NCBI RefSeq assembly: GCF_010671595.1
Contig: NZ_JAABOP010000002.1
Location: 372,001 to 436,000, forward strand
Length of the DNA stretch: 64,000 nt
Reading direction: 5' to 3'
Source: Muriicola jejuensis
GTDB taxonomy: Bacteria; Bacteroidota; Bacteroidia; Flavobacteriales; Flavobacteriaceae
Shown here: one piece after another, positions 1-8,784 of the stretch
Layout of the letters: every line of letters starts with the position of its first letter
How positions within the stretch are numbered: position 1 is the first letter of the stretch
The notes under the pieces: generated by a model
Seen by the model: only the letters and a program-made list of their open reading frames with translations
Databases searched by the model: none
Told to the model about the DNA's origin: nothing
Made by a program: the position numbers and the translations under genes

Positions 1-247
1 GATGGAGCCTGTGCAGGTAGGGGATGATCTGTTGTTTGTAGGGGATGGTGACATTGAGTCCGCCCAGGTCCTGTTCCTCCTTCAAAAGGGTTTCGAGATC
101 TGAGATGTCCTTCAGGTCAAAATTCTCGTATGACAAGTGGTTAAGCCCCTGTTCTTTAAAGAACCGGGTAAAATATCCTTTGGAAAAGGAATACGAAATA
201 TTCCTTCCCAGGAGGCCGAATCTATTTTTTTTCTCTGTTTTTTCCAT
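1..247 (-). CDS. aroE: Shikimate dehydrogenase, N-terminal part (runs off the window)
   Basis: Reading the minus strand from the ATG at 247 gives a protein that starts MEKTEKKNRFGLLGRNISYS and reaches GGLNVTIPYKQQIIPYL near the window edge. The FGLLGxxISxS opening (shikimate-binding serines) and the N-V-T-x-P-x-K segment with the catalytic lysine are signatures of shikimate dehydrogenase, which reduces 3-dehydroshikimate with NADPH in the chorismate pathway. About 82 residues are visible; the NADP-binding C-terminal half lies outside. The start codon lies inside the 3' end of the upstream DUF368 gene (26 bp overlap), so the two are probably co-transcribed. The family call rests on the two motifs only. 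Confidence 0.85.
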   Translation of the reverse strand, partial: MEKTEKKNRFGLLGRNISYSFSKGYFTRFFKEQGLNHLSYENFDLKDISDLETLLKEEQDLGGLNVTIPYKQQIIPYLHRLH

Positions 248-1238
248 ACCATTCCAAACCGATCAGGATCAGTACACCCAGCACAATGTACCCTATGGCC
301 CACCATGTTTCCGTATCCGAAGGCTCCGGGAGGAATCGCTGGTAATTCCTGATCACGGGGTCCCCGTTACTGTCATATAACAGCTTACCTAGGGCGTCCT
401 CGGCAAAGATAGTCCTTTTCCAGGGCCAGACCACCCCGAGGCTTCCGGTTATGAACCCGATAATAACAGCCGTGGTGACGTGCCTGAAGTGTTTGAGTAC
501 ATAGCCAAGCAGGTGGGACAGGGTCACGAGTCCGGTGGCAGATCCCAGGGTAAAGACCGCCAGTATTTTCAGGGTTCCAATGCGTTCGCGGTTTGAGGTG
601 AAGCTGAAATCGCCTTTGATGACCTCTGCGATGGTGTCATAGAGGGCGTTGACGGAATCCACCAAAAGCAGGACATAATTTCCGAGAAGTATGAGGATAA
701 AGGAACCGGAAAGTCCCGGGAGGGTCATTCCGGAAACGCTGATGATCCCGCAAAGGAAGATAAAAAGGAGGTTGTCATTTTCCCGGGCCGGACTCAAAAA
801 ACTGATGGAGATCCCGGCGATCAGGCCGATCGCCCCCCAGGTTACGGTCTTTCGGTTCCAGTGTTCAAAATCCTTGGCGATGAAATAGATGGAACCTATG
901 ATCATCCCGAAGAAAGTCGCCCACACGTAGAGCTCCTTGGTTTCCAGGAAATAATCCAGGAGTTTGGATACGCTGAAATAGCTTACCAGCATCCCGAAGA
1001 TGAGCAAGGAGAGGAAGGGGCCGTTCACATAGCGGTAGAAGCTTTTGAACCTCCCGTTGATCAGGAGCTTGAAAGCCTTTAGGTTGACCTTCTGGAGGGA
1101 GTAGATGAATTCTTCGTAAAAGCCGGCCACAAAGGCCACGATTCCCCCTGAGACTCCGGGTACCTTGTTGGCTGTACCCATGGCGAGGCCCTTGATAAAA
1201 AGGAATACCTTGTCCACAAAGGATCTGGGTTGATGCAT
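222..1238 (-). CDS. DUF368 membrane protein, second copy (PopT-type polyprenyl-phosphate translocase)
   Basis: This 338-residue polytopic membrane protein carries the DUF368 signature twice, as expected for an internally repeated fold: GLAMGTANKVPGVSGG near residue 18 and LPGLSGSFILILLG in the middle. Family knowledge: DUF368 proteins (PopT) were recently shown to be undecaprenyl-phosphate translocases that return the lipid carrier across the inner membrane for peptidoglycan and O-antigen synthesis. It lies 12 bp downstream of a paralogue in the same orientation and overlaps aroE. Compared with the paralogue it has a longer C-terminal region before the last membrane helix. Why two copies are kept is unknown; substrate or pH specialisation is a guess. 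Confidence 0.88.
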   Translation of the reverse strand: MHQPRSFVDKVFLFIKGLAMGTANKVPGVSGGIVAFVAGFYEEFIYSLQKVNLKAFKLLINGRFKSFYRYVNGPFLSLLIFGMLVSYFSVSKLLDYFLETKELYVWATFFGMIIGSIYFIAKDFEHWNRKTVTWGAIGLIAGISISFLSPARENDNLLFIFLCGIISVSGMTLPGLSGSFILILLGNYVLLLVDSVNALYDTIAEVIKGDFSFTSNRERIGTLKILAVFTLGSATGLVTLSHLLGYVLKHFRHVTTAVIIGFITGSLGVVWPWKRTIFAEDALGKLLYDSNGDPVIRNYQRFLPEPSDTETWWAIGYIVLGVLILIGLEWYGKNREKK

Positions 1239-1250
1239 GCCAGTAGGTCT

Positions 1251-2168
1251 TTATTTTTTTGCTGCGAGCTTTTCGAGCATAAAAATAAGCGAAAAACCTG
1301 CGATAGCCAGTAGAATTGCCCAGAGAAGTTGTGGTTCTCCGGGATAGGAGAGGGGAGAGACGTTCTCTTCCAGGACCGGGATTCGCTTTTCATCAAAGAT
1401 CCTGCTTTCGAGCACCACTTTCCAGGGCCAGATCTTGCTCAGTGATCCTATGATAAAGCCGGTCAGCAGGGCCAGAGTGAGGTCTTTGTAGTGCTGAAAC
1501 ATCCATTTCAGGAGTCTGGCGAAGGACAGCAACCCAAATAGGGCCCCGAGGAATACCGTGCCAATGATAAGAAGGTCCCGTTCGTGGACGGCATCCAGGA
1601 CTGTTTTGTAAGATCCAAGCAAAACGAGGATAAAAGCTCCGGAGATACCCGGGAGGATCATGGCGCAGATCGCCAGGGCACCGGACAGGAAGAGATAGGG
1701 CAGGCTAGATGTGTTCTCTACCGGGGGGAGTTGGGTGATGTAATAGGCAATGGCAGCTCCCAGGACCAGCATCAGCAGGGTGGCCAGTTTCCAGGATGAG
1801 ATCGCGCGGGCGACGAAGATCACACTTGCGACCACCAAACCAAAGAAAAAAGACCAGAGGAGGACAGGTTCGTTCTCCAGAAGCCAGCTGATGAACCTGG
1901 CCAGGGTGATGACACTGAGGGCTATACCGAGAAAGAGGGAGAGCAGGAACTTGCCGTTGACCTGCTTCCATGCGGCCGAAATTCCTTCCCTGGGAAGGGT
2001 CTTTACCACGGCCGTCCCGATCTGGTTGATGGAATAGATCAGCTCTTCATAGATTCCCGAGATAAAGGCAATGGTGCCCCCGGAGACCCCGGGTACCACA
2101 TCGGCGGCGCCCATGGCCATACCCTTGAGTGTCACCACTAGATATTGAATGAGATTGCGGTTCCCCAT
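1251..2168 (-). CDS. DUF368 membrane protein, first copy (PopT-type polyprenyl-phosphate translocase)
   Basis: This 305-residue integral membrane protein has the DUF368 motif GMAMGAADVVPGVSGG at residues 16-31 and the matching second-half motif LPGISGAFILVLLGS, consistent with two inverted repeats. The family (PopT) recycles undecaprenyl phosphate across the cytoplasmic membrane. It is the first gene of a run DUF368-DUF368-aroE, and a clean -7 promoter box sits 14 bp upstream of its ATG. The two DUF368 proteins are clearly homologous in the motif regions but diverged elsewhere, so this is an old duplication. Confidence 0.88.
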   Translation of the reverse strand: MGNRNLIQYLVVTLKGMAMGAADVVPGVSGGTIAFISGIYEELIYSINQIGTAVVKTLPREGISAAWKQVNGKFLLSLFLGIALSVITLARFISWLLENEPVLLWSFFFGLVVASVIFVARAISSWKLATLLMLVLGAAIAYYITQLPPVENTSSLPYLFLSGALAICAMILPGISGAFILVLLGSYKTVLDAVHERDLLIIGTVFLGALFGLLSFARLLKWMFQHYKDLTLALLTGFIIGSLSKIWPWKVVLESRIFDEKRIPVLEENVSPLSYPGEPQLLWAILLAIAGFSLIFMLEKLAAKK

Positions 2169-2182
2169 GATTCAGAAAAGAG

Positions 2183-2190
2183 CAAAAGTA
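2183..2190 (-). promoter_or_regulatory. Bacteroidota -7 promoter box upstream of the DUF368 pair
   Basis: On the minus strand this reads TACTTTTG, an exact match to the Bacteroidota sigma-factor box TAnnTTTG, 14 bp before the ATG at 2168. No clear TTTG box was found at the -33 position. Confidence 0.6.
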
Positions 2191-2196
2191 GGGCTT

Positions 2197-3597
2197 TTAT
2201 TTAGAAGCCTTCTGCACGCTTTCTATAATATTCCTGGCCCAGACGGAATCGTAAAAGGAAGGAAATTCTTCTTTGAAGATCTCCACCATCTCTATATCCT
2301 TTTTTAGCGCTTTTCGGAACCTGTACTGGGCTTTAACGGGGTCATTGGCCATCAGGTAGAGTCCGGCCATCTTATAGAGGATCACAGCCTCCTCCGGATA
2401 GAATTCCAATCCCTGCAACAGGATTTCAATGGCAGCTTCTATCTCCTGGTTCTGAGTGACCACCTCCGCCCAGTTGAGCCAGGTGTCGAGCTCGTAATTG
2501 CCCAGGTCTACGGCTTGTTTGAAGGCGAAATCAGCCTCGTCGTAATGTTCCAGGGCTGCGTGTATCCGCGCACATTTTTTCCAGTATTTGGCGTTCTCCC
2601 CGTCAATATTGATGGCTTTGTTGATGTAGTAAAGGGCCCTGTCGTATTTGTGTTTCTTGAAATAGAAATTGGTGATCGCGAGCCAACCCTTGTCCAGCAG
2701 GGGATCTTCATGTACGGTCTGGTAGAAATAAAATTTGGCCAGGTCGTCATTGTTGAGTCTTTCATGGCACTTTCCGATCCTGAGATAGGCATGGGAAGTA
2801 GGATCGTCAATGGTGATGGTGGTCTCGTAATTCTCAATGGCCTCATTGTACCTGCCGAGCTTCTCGAGCACCTTCCCTTTTTCAAAATAGGCACCGATAA
2901 AAGTATCATCGGAAATAATGGCAAAATCAAAGGCTGCCAGGGCGGGTTCGTACATTTTGAGGGTAAAGTACTGTTTTCCCAGCTGGTGCCAGGCTACCTG
3001 GCAGTAAGGGTTGCGTTCCAGGTATTCGTTCAGGTAGGCGATGGCCCCTTCGAAATCCTCCAGGAATTCAAAGCAATAGATAACGTTGTACAGAGAAGAA
3101 TAGTCCTGCTCGTCAAAAGAGACGCATTTCATAAAATGGACCTTGGCCTGCTCATAGTCGTCCATGAAAAGGTATTCCATGCCCAGAAGGGCGTAGATGT
3201 CAAAGCTGTCTTCTGTAAGAGAGAGCGCCTTTTTCAACAGGGCGACGGCGGCTTCGTGGTTGTCTTTTTTCGAATGGATGTTGGCGCGTTGAATGTAGAT
3301 CTCCTCATTGGTTCCGTCCAGCAGCTGGAGCCTGTCCAGTATCTTTTCAGCCTGTTCCAGGTTGTTCTCGAAGACCATGACCTCGACTTCCAGCAATTTG
3401 AGTTCCATGGACTCCGGATGCTGCTGCAGGCCGATCTTGATAGCCTTTTTTGCAAGGGAGATCTTGCCGCTGTTCAGATAGTGGTGGATGATGTCTTCGA
3501 AGTCTTCGGCATCGAAGAAATAGACATCATCTGTCTTTAACATGGATTCAAATTTGGTAACGGGCTGGTTCGGTTTCTCGTTAGGATCTAACGCCAT
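2197..3597 (-). CDS. Cytoplasmic tetratricopeptide repeat protein
   Basis: The 466-residue protein has no signal peptide and is built almost entirely of TPR helix pairs from about residue 40 to 440. Recognisable units include AYFEKGKVLEKLGRYNEAIE and AYLRIGKCHERLNNDDLAKF. TPR proteins act as protein-protein scaffolds, so no enzymatic role can be assigned. It lies upstream of the DUF368 pair in the same direction with a 28 bp gap, but the DUF368 pair has its own promoter box in that gap. The exact partner is unknown. Confidence 0.85.
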   Translation of the reverse strand: MALDPNEKPNQPVTKFESMLKTDDVYFFDAEDFEDIIHHYLNSGKISLAKKAIKIGLQQHPESMELKLLEVEVMVFENNLEQAEKILDRLQLLDGTNEEIYIQRANIHSKKDNHEAAVALLKKALSLTEDSFDIYALLGMEYLFMDDYEQAKVHFMKCVSFDEQDYSSLYNVIYCFEFLEDFEGAIAYLNEYLERNPYCQVAWHQLGKQYFTLKMYEPALAAFDFAIISDDTFIGAYFEKGKVLEKLGRYNEAIENYETTITIDDPTSHAYLRIGKCHERLNNDDLAKFYFYQTVHEDPLLDKGWLAITNFYFKKHKYDRALYYINKAINIDGENAKYWKKCARIHAALEHYDEADFAFKQAVDLGNYELDTWLNWAEVVTQNQEIEAAIEILLQGLEFYPEEAVILYKMAGLYLMANDPVKAQYRFRKALKKDIEMVEIFKEEFPSFYDSVWARNIIESVQKASK

Positions 3598-3694
3598 AGG
3601 AACGTGCTTGGTTAATCTATGGACTTAAAAATAGTTTTTATAACCACTTTTATGTCCCCCAGGGGCCTATATTATTAACAAATTAGTTAACAAC

Positions 3695-4876
3695 TTATTG
3701 CTTCATGCCTTCCAGAACCTCCAGGATGATCGCGCATCCCTCTTCGATTTCCGCCTCGGAAATGGTCAGGGGAGGGGTGATCCTCACTGCATTTTTTTCG
3801 AAAAGCAACCAAAAAAGGACGAGTCCTTTTCGGGCGCACGAAAGTACTAAATCATTTGCGATTACACTACTTTTCATCATCAAACACAACATAAGGCCTT
3901 TTCCCCGGATCTCACTGATCAAGGGGTGTTTGAGTCGACTCCGGAAAAGCGCTTCTTTTTTAAGGGTATCCGGGATGAGGGTGGTGGAGGTCAGCTCCCT
4001 AAGCGTCGCCAGGGCGGCGGCGGCAATGACGGGATTTCCCCCGAAGGTGGTGATGTGACCGAGCATGGGTTTGTCCTTCAGGGTCGCCATCATTTCCCCG
4101 GAAGCGGTAAAGGCGCCTATGGGCAGGCCTGAGGCCATCCCTTTACCCATGACCAGGATATCGGGTACGATCCCGTGGTGTTCAAAGGCGAAGAGCTTTC
4201 CGGTCCGGCCGAACCCGGGCTGTATCTCATCCAGGATAAGGAGGGCCCCTGTCTGGTCACACCGTTCCCTCACAAGCCTGAGATAATCCCCCTCGGGTTG
4301 TATGAAACCGGCCCCTCCCTGTATGGTCTCGAGGATGACCGCAGCCGTTTTTGAAGTGATCCTGTCGAGGTCTTCTCTCCGGTTGAACTCGATATGCCTC
4401 ACAGCGGGCAAGAGCGGCCTGAAGGGCGCTTTACGCTCCTCGTAGTCCATCAGGCTGAGACTCCCCATGGTATTGCCGTGGTAGGCGTTCTTAGCCGCGA
4501 TGATCTCGGACCTGCCCGTATATCGCCTGGCCAGCTTCAGGGCCCCTTCAATAGCTTCCGTTCCCGAATTCACGAGGTAGGTGGTCTCCAGGCGAGCCGG
4601 TAGCTGTTGAGACAGTTCTTTAGTGTATTCAACTGCCGGAGCCTGCACGTATTCCCCGTAGACCATAACATGCATATAAGACCTGGCCTGTTCTTCCACA
4701 GCCCTGACCACGGCCGGATGGCAGTGTCCCAGGCTGCAGGCAGATACACCGGCCACAAAATCCAGATGTGCATGACCCTGCGTATCGTAAATGTAGCTTC
4801 CCTTCGCATAGGAAATTTCCAGCGCAAGCGGATGGGGGGTAGTTTGGGCCTGGTATTGAAAGAAATCCTTCTTCAT
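3695..4876 (-). CDS. Class III (acetylornithine-type) PLP aminotransferase
   Basis: The 393-residue protein matches the class III aminotransferase fold: NSGTEAIEGALKLARRYTGR (phosphate and cofactor binding) near residue 103, LILDEIQPGFGRTG with D216, and the Schiff-base lysine in VMGKGMASGLPIG at K245. It transfers an amino group from an amino acid, probably ornithine-, acetylornithine- or 4-aminobutyrate-like, to 2-oxoglutarate. Substrate cannot be read from sequence. It starts 6 bp after the OstA-like gene, suggesting co-transcription, although no functional link between transamination and lipopolysaccharide export is obvious. Confidence 0.85.
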   Translation of the reverse strand: MKKDFFQYQAQTTPHPLALEISYAKGSYIYDTQGHAHLDFVAGVSACSLGHCHPAVVRAVEEQARSYMHVMVYGEYVQAPAVEYTKELSQQLPARLETTYLVNSGTEAIEGALKLARRYTGRSEIIAAKNAYHGNTMGSLSLMDYEERKAPFRPLLPAVRHIEFNRREDLDRITSKTAAVILETIQGGAGFIQPEGDYLRLVRERCDQTGALLILDEIQPGFGRTGKLFAFEHHGIVPDILVMGKGMASGLPIGAFTASGEMMATLKDKPMLGHITTFGGNPVIAAAALATLRELTSTTLIPDTLKKEALFRSRLKHPLISEIRGKGLMLCLMMKSSVIANDLVLSCARKGLVLFWLLFEKNAVRITPPLTISEAEIEEGCAIILEVLEGMKQ

Positions 4877-4882
4877 ATTCGA

Positions 4883-6859
4883 TTAGTTCCCCACTACACG
4901 CAGGATCCACATCTCGTCTGTATACCTTCCGTAGTATTTGGAATCTCTGGCCCTGATGGCCTCGGATTGGGTGTCAAAACGCTCGAGGTAGACATAGGTG
5001 AACTGGTTGCCTTCCCTCAGGAACGACCTGGGTTCAATACCCCTGTCAGAGAGCATCCTCGAGAAACGGGCAAAGTTTTCCTCCTCTTCGAACACATTGG
5101 CGATGAGGTAGTACCCGGGGGCAATCCCCGGTTCAGCCCTGACCTCAGTGATGCGTTCGGGCGCTTTTTCTGGTGGGCTGAGGGGTTTTTCTTCCGGTAC
5201 GGGTACGGCGTTCGGGTCTGCTGAGTTGACATAGTCCCTGGCCTTTTTTTCCAGTTCTGAGATTGCGGGGTCCGCATCCGTATCTATGGGGTTGTCTACC
5301 CCCCTGATCTTCGGCAGCACCAGCGTATTGTCGTCTTCGTCAAAGATCTCCTCCATGCTCCGGATACGTTCATCCCCCCTCCAGACAAATCCTTTTAGCT
5401 GCCTGCTGCTTTCGGGCAGTTCGGTTTCAGGAAAGATATCCCCGTCAGGATTGGTAAAAAAGGTAATATCCTCAATGTCGCTGTTCTCGAAGGTGAGCCT
5501 GATGGAACTGCAGATGGTCTTATTGATCCCGATGAGCTCCTGGTCATCGTTGTACATGTAATAAATGACCTCCGTATTCTTGACCAGGTCGGCTATCTTG
5601 AGTTCATTTTCTATGAACTTCCCGAAGAGGTCCTTGCCCTTGGCCTGGTTGAAGCCGACCTTGCCAATGGTGTCCTGGGAGATCACAAAGGCGTTGTTTA
5701 GCACTTTGAGAGAGTCGAGTTTTTCGGTCTCCATATCCGAGATCAGGTGGATGCTGTCTCCGGTCATCTGGTTCTCCAGGTTCCAGAGTACCGGTTTTCG
5801 TATCAGCTGCGTGATCCCGGTGCGCTGTTCAAAGTGGAGGGAGTCGCATTTCCCGCTCAGGTCGGTCTTGTAGAATTTGGTGTTCCTGAAAGCCCTGAGA
5901 ATGCGCTGGTCTGGTTTGCCTGTGATCATCAGGGTATCCCCGTGTATGTACAGGGAATCCTGTTCTACCAGGCTCACCGAAACCGCCCTTTTGGTGGCAA
6001 AGACCGAGTCCCTGGCCTTGTAGACCTCTGCGTAATGGGCACGGATCACCCCGTCGTTGATCGTATCGGTGACCTTGATGTTGTTCGTTGCTGAGGCGAA
6101 TTCCTTCGCCTTGTTGAAATACACGCTATCCCCCTCTATGATGCGGTTGTTGTAATTGATCCGGGTGTTCTTAATGCCGTAACCTGTTTCCACCTTCGTA
6201 TCGTAAAAACCCCGCTCGCAGTAGAGGGTATAGGTCTTTCCCGTAATGGTGGACGGGCCGTACATATAGGCGTTTTTGGAGAGGGTGTAGTAATCCAGCT
6301 GACTCGACTCCACCGTGTATTCCGGGTTTCGGATCTTCACATTCTGAAGGAACTGATATTTCTTGGGCTCCATGAAGTACCTGCCTATTTTGCTCGTCAG
6401 TGTATTGGTGGAATCCACAATGGTACCATTACTCCTGTAATAGGCTTCCTGGTTCTCCCGGTCAAAGAAGAGGGTGTCTGTTCTGAGGGTCATATCGGCA
6501 TTCTTCAGCAACACTTTTTCCCAGGCCTTAGCCAGTTTCTCGTTACCGTCGTAATCGATCTTCCCGCTGGTCATCAGAATGGAATCGCCCTGTACCAGAC
6601 GGATGTTCCCAATAGCCCTTAATTTGTTTTCCTTCTGGTAAAAGATGGCGATATCACACCAGAGATCGGCGCCCTGGTGCTCAAACTGCACTTGTCGGTC
6701 GTCCTTGCTAAAGATGGATGCCCCGGGATACCTGGCCTCGTCCTTGGTGAAGTTGGCCCCGTACACGATATTGATCTGTCGGGGCTGAGCCTCCTTATCC
6801 TGGGAATGGAGCCAGGGGAGGGAGAAACACAGGAAGAGTATGCAGAAGATGCCTTTCAA
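4883..6859 (-). CDS. OstA/LptA-like envelope protein with C-terminal SPOR-like domain
   Basis: The N-terminal two thirds have the repeated beta-strand pattern of OstA/LptA-family proteins (GNIRLVQGDSILMTSGKIDY, then EGDSVYFNKAKEFASATNNI), which bridge lipopolysaccharide to the outer membrane. A proline- and acid-rich linker around residues 520-580 leads to a final ~80 residues, from PGYYLIANVFEEEENFARF, that resemble a SPOR domain, a fold that binds denuded peptidoglycan. I place the start at the TTG at 6859, giving MKGIFCILFLCFSLPWLHSQ as a signal peptide. A longer reading frame would start at another TTG at 6877, but that codon lies inside a perfect promoter box. The SPOR assignment is by eye and less certain than the OstA part. 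Confidence 0.78.
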   Translation of the reverse strand: MKGIFCILFLCFSLPWLHSQDKEAQPRQINIVYGANFTKDEARYPGASIFSKDDRQVQFEHQGADLWCDIAIFYQKENKLRAIGNIRLVQGDSILMTSGKIDYDGNEKLAKAWEKVLLKNADMTLRTDTLFFDRENQEAYYRSNGTIVDSTNTLTSKIGRYFMEPKKYQFLQNVKIRNPEYTVESSQLDYYTLSKNAYMYGPSTITGKTYTLYCERGFYDTKVETGYGIKNTRINYNNRIIEGDSVYFNKAKEFASATNNIKVTDTINDGVIRAHYAEVYKARDSVFATKRAVSVSLVEQDSLYIHGDTLMITGKPDQRILRAFRNTKFYKTDLSGKCDSLHFEQRTGITQLIRKPVLWNLENQMTGDSIHLISDMETEKLDSLKVLNNAFVISQDTIGKVGFNQAKGKDLFGKFIENELKIADLVKNTEVIYYMYNDDQELIGINKTICSSIRLTFENSDIEDITFFTNPDGDIFPETELPESSRQLKGFVWRGDERIRSMEEIFDEDDNTLVLPKIRGVDNPIDTDADPAISELEKKARDYVNSADPNAVPVPEEKPLSPPEKAPERITEVRAEPGIAPGYYLIANVFEEEENFARFSRMLSDRGIEPRSFLREGNQFTYVYLERFDTQSEAIRARDSKYYGRYTDEMWILRVVGN

Positions 6860-6874
6860 ACGGGTTCTTTTGAC

Positions 6875-6882
6875 CAAAAATA
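6875..6882 (-). promoter_or_regulatory. -7 promoter box of the OstA-like gene; decides its start
   Basis: The minus strand reads TATTTTTG, an exact TAnnTTTG box. It overlaps the outermost possible TTG start codon (6877-6875), which therefore should not be transcribed in the main mRNA. The next in-frame TTG at 6859 is 15 bp further on and opens a good signal peptide. Confidence 0.55.
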
Positions 6883-6944
6883 GGATTTTTTAGAGCAGAA
6901 GAATTCTCTTTAGTACAGTTTTAATACTCTCCTTTTTGCAAAAT

Positions 6945-8231
6945 TCAGGATACCGCCAGTTCCCTGTGGATGGTCTGAGTCCTGTCCGGGCCCACAGAAA
7001 CGATCTGAATGGGAACTTCCAGGGCCTCCTCAAGGAATTCGATGTAGGCGATCAGGTTCTTGGGAAGCTGCTCTTCGGAGTTCATACGGGTAAGGTCCTG
7101 TTTCCAGCCCTTGAATTCCGCATATACCGGAGTTACTTCAGAGGCCTCGATATTGAAAGGCAGGTGGGAGATCTTCTTACCCTGGTAGTGATAGGCTGTA
7201 CATACCTTGATCGTTTCAAATCCGCTCAGCACATCGGACTTCATCATCATCAGGTGGGTCACCCCATTGATCTGGACCGCGTACTTGAGTGCCACGAGGT
7301 CTAACCAGCCACAGCGCCTTGGCCTCCCGGTGGTGGCTCCGAATTCGTTGCCTACCCTGCCCATGGTCTTGCCGTCCTCGTCAAAGAGCTCCGTGGGAAA
7401 CGGGCCACTTCCCACTCTCGTGGTATAGGCTTTAAAGATGCCAAAGACCTTATCGATCCTGTTCGGGGCGATCCCCAGACCTGTACAGGCGCCTGCCGCC
7501 GTTGTATTGGATGAGGTCACATAGGGATAGGTCCCGAAATCTATATCCAGGAGGGAGCCCTGAGCGCCTTCGGCCAGGATGGATTTTCCTGTCTTCTGAG
7601 CCTGGAACAGGTATTCTTCGCTATCTATAAAGGTGAGTTTTTTAAGGGCTTCCACGGCCGAAAAAAATTCGGCTTCCAGTTCCTGCAGGTTGTACTGTAT
7701 ATCCACATCGTAGAAATGGATCATGGCCTCGTGTTTGTCTGCCAGGGCCCGGTACCTGTCCTTCCAGTTGCTGAGTTCGAGGTCTCCCACCCTCAACCCG
7801 TTCCTTCCGGTCTTGTCCATATAGGTTGGGCCAATGCCTTTCAGGGTGGAGCCTATCTTGGCCTTGCCCTTGGCGGTCTCCGAGGCCGCATCCAGCAGCC
7901 TGTGCGTAGGCAGTATGAGGTGGGCTTTGCGGGAGATGAGCAGGCGGGCTTTGATATCGATGTCGAACTTATCCAGCGCTCTCAGTTCTTTCCTGAATAT
8001 CACCGGGTCTATAACCACCCCGTTCCCGACCACATTGACGGCCTCTTCGTGGAAGATGCCCGAGGGGATGGTGTGGAGTACGTGTTTGTGACCATCGAAT
8101 TCGAGGGTGTGACCCGCATTGGGCCCGCCCTGAAAACGCGCAATGATGTCGTAGTTTTTGGTGAGAACGTCAACGATTTTCCCTTTTCCTTCGTCTCCCC
8201 ACTGAAGACCGAGTAGCAAATCTACCGCCAT
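6945..8231 (-). CDS. purA: Adenylosuccinate synthase
   Basis: The 428-residue protein has the family start GLQWGDEGKGKIVD with the GTP-binding and catalytic aspartate/histidine region, then FQGGPNAGHTLEF, GIGPTYMDKTGRNGLR and AEGAQGSLLDIDFGTYPYVT. Length is normal for the family. It joins IMP and aspartate with GTP hydrolysis, the first committed step from IMP to AMP, in the cytoplasm. It begins 11 bp after the Fur-family gene and is likely co-transcribed with it. The substrate loop GRPRRCGWLDLVALKYA near the C-terminal third is intact, so the enzyme should be active. Confidence 0.97.
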   Translation of the reverse strand: MAVDLLLGLQWGDEGKGKIVDVLTKNYDIIARFQGGPNAGHTLEFDGHKHVLHTIPSGIFHEEAVNVVGNGVVIDPVIFRKELRALDKFDIDIKARLLISRKAHLILPTHRLLDAASETAKGKAKIGSTLKGIGPTYMDKTGRNGLRVGDLELSNWKDRYRALADKHEAMIHFYDVDIQYNLQELEAEFFSAVEALKKLTFIDSEEYLFQAQKTGKSILAEGAQGSLLDIDFGTYPYVTSSNTTAAGACTGLGIAPNRIDKVFGIFKAYTTRVGSGPFPTELFDEDGKTMGRVGNEFGATTGRPRRCGWLDLVALKYAVQINGVTHLMMMKSDVLSGFETIKVCTAYHYQGKKISHLPFNIEASEVTPVYAEFKGWKQDLTRMNSEEQLPKNLIAYIEFLEEALEVPIQIVSVGPDRTQTIHRELAVS

Positions 8232-8242
8232 GTAGTGTTGTC

Positions 8243-8695
8243 TTATTGTTTCGCCTCTTCGGGCTGGTTTCTGGTGCCGTAAAAATAAAGCGAATGATTG
8301 TTAATCTTGATGTCAAATACCTCTTCTATGGTTTTTTTGATCGATTGGATGCGCGGGTCGCAGAATTCCACCACCTCCCCGGTATCAGTGAGGATGACGT
8401 GGTCGTGCTGCCTGTCAAAATAGGACTTCTCGTACTGGGCCTGGTTCTTCCCGAACTGGTGTTTGCGCACCAGTTTGCACTCCAGCAACAACTCTATGGT
8501 GTTGTAGAGGGTTGCCCTGCTCACCCGGTAATTCTTGTTCTTCATTTTGATATAGAGGGATTCGATATCAAAATGGTTATCCGTATCGTAGATCTCCTGG
8601 AGTATAGCGTATCTCTCAGGCGTCTTCCTGTGGTTATTCTCCTCCAGAAAGGCCGTGAATACGTTCTTTACGATTTCCTGATCCTTGTTTCCCAT
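8243..8695 (-). CDS. Fur-family metalloregulator without the CxxC structural zinc motif
   Basis: The 150-residue protein has the Fur winged helix ([20 protein letters not shown] and [20 protein letters not shown]) followed by the dimerisation and metal-binding region [20 protein letters not shown]. The metal ligands H97, H99 and acidic residues after them are present, but the usual C-x-x-C after this histidine cluster is replaced by T-D-T (residues 103-105), so the structural zinc site is missing. Fur-family proteins repress iron, zinc or peroxide genes; which metal is sensed here is open. It lies immediately upstream of purA. Confidence 0.87.
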   Translation of the reverse strand: MGNKDQEIVKNVFTAFLEENNHRKTPERYAILQEIYDTDNHFDIESLYIKMKNKNYRVSRATLYNTIELLLECKLVRKHQFGKNQAQYEKSYFDRQHDHVILTDTGEVVEFCDPRIQSIKKTIEEVFDIKINNHSLYFYGTRNQPEEAKQ

Positions 8696-8723
8696 AGTGT
8701 TCGGTTAGGATGCGATCCCGGTG

Positions 8724-8731
8724 CAAAGGTA
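8724..8731 (-). promoter_or_regulatory. -7 promoter box of the fur-like/purA operon
   Basis: The minus strand reads TACCTTTG, an exact TAnnTTTG box, 28 bp before the ATG at 8695 and within the 89 bp gap after the RelA/SpoT gene. Confidence 0.6.
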
Positions 8732-8784
8732 CGGCTAAAAATATTAAAACTCAGCAGTTCAACCGGTCCAAAACCACCCCCGTT

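Noticed and set aside
2515-3540. A 341-codon open plus-strand frame opposite the TPR gene
   Set aside because: The opposite strand encodes convincing TPR units throughout; the plus frame reads as low-complexity V/F/G-rich sequence typical of an antisense shadow.
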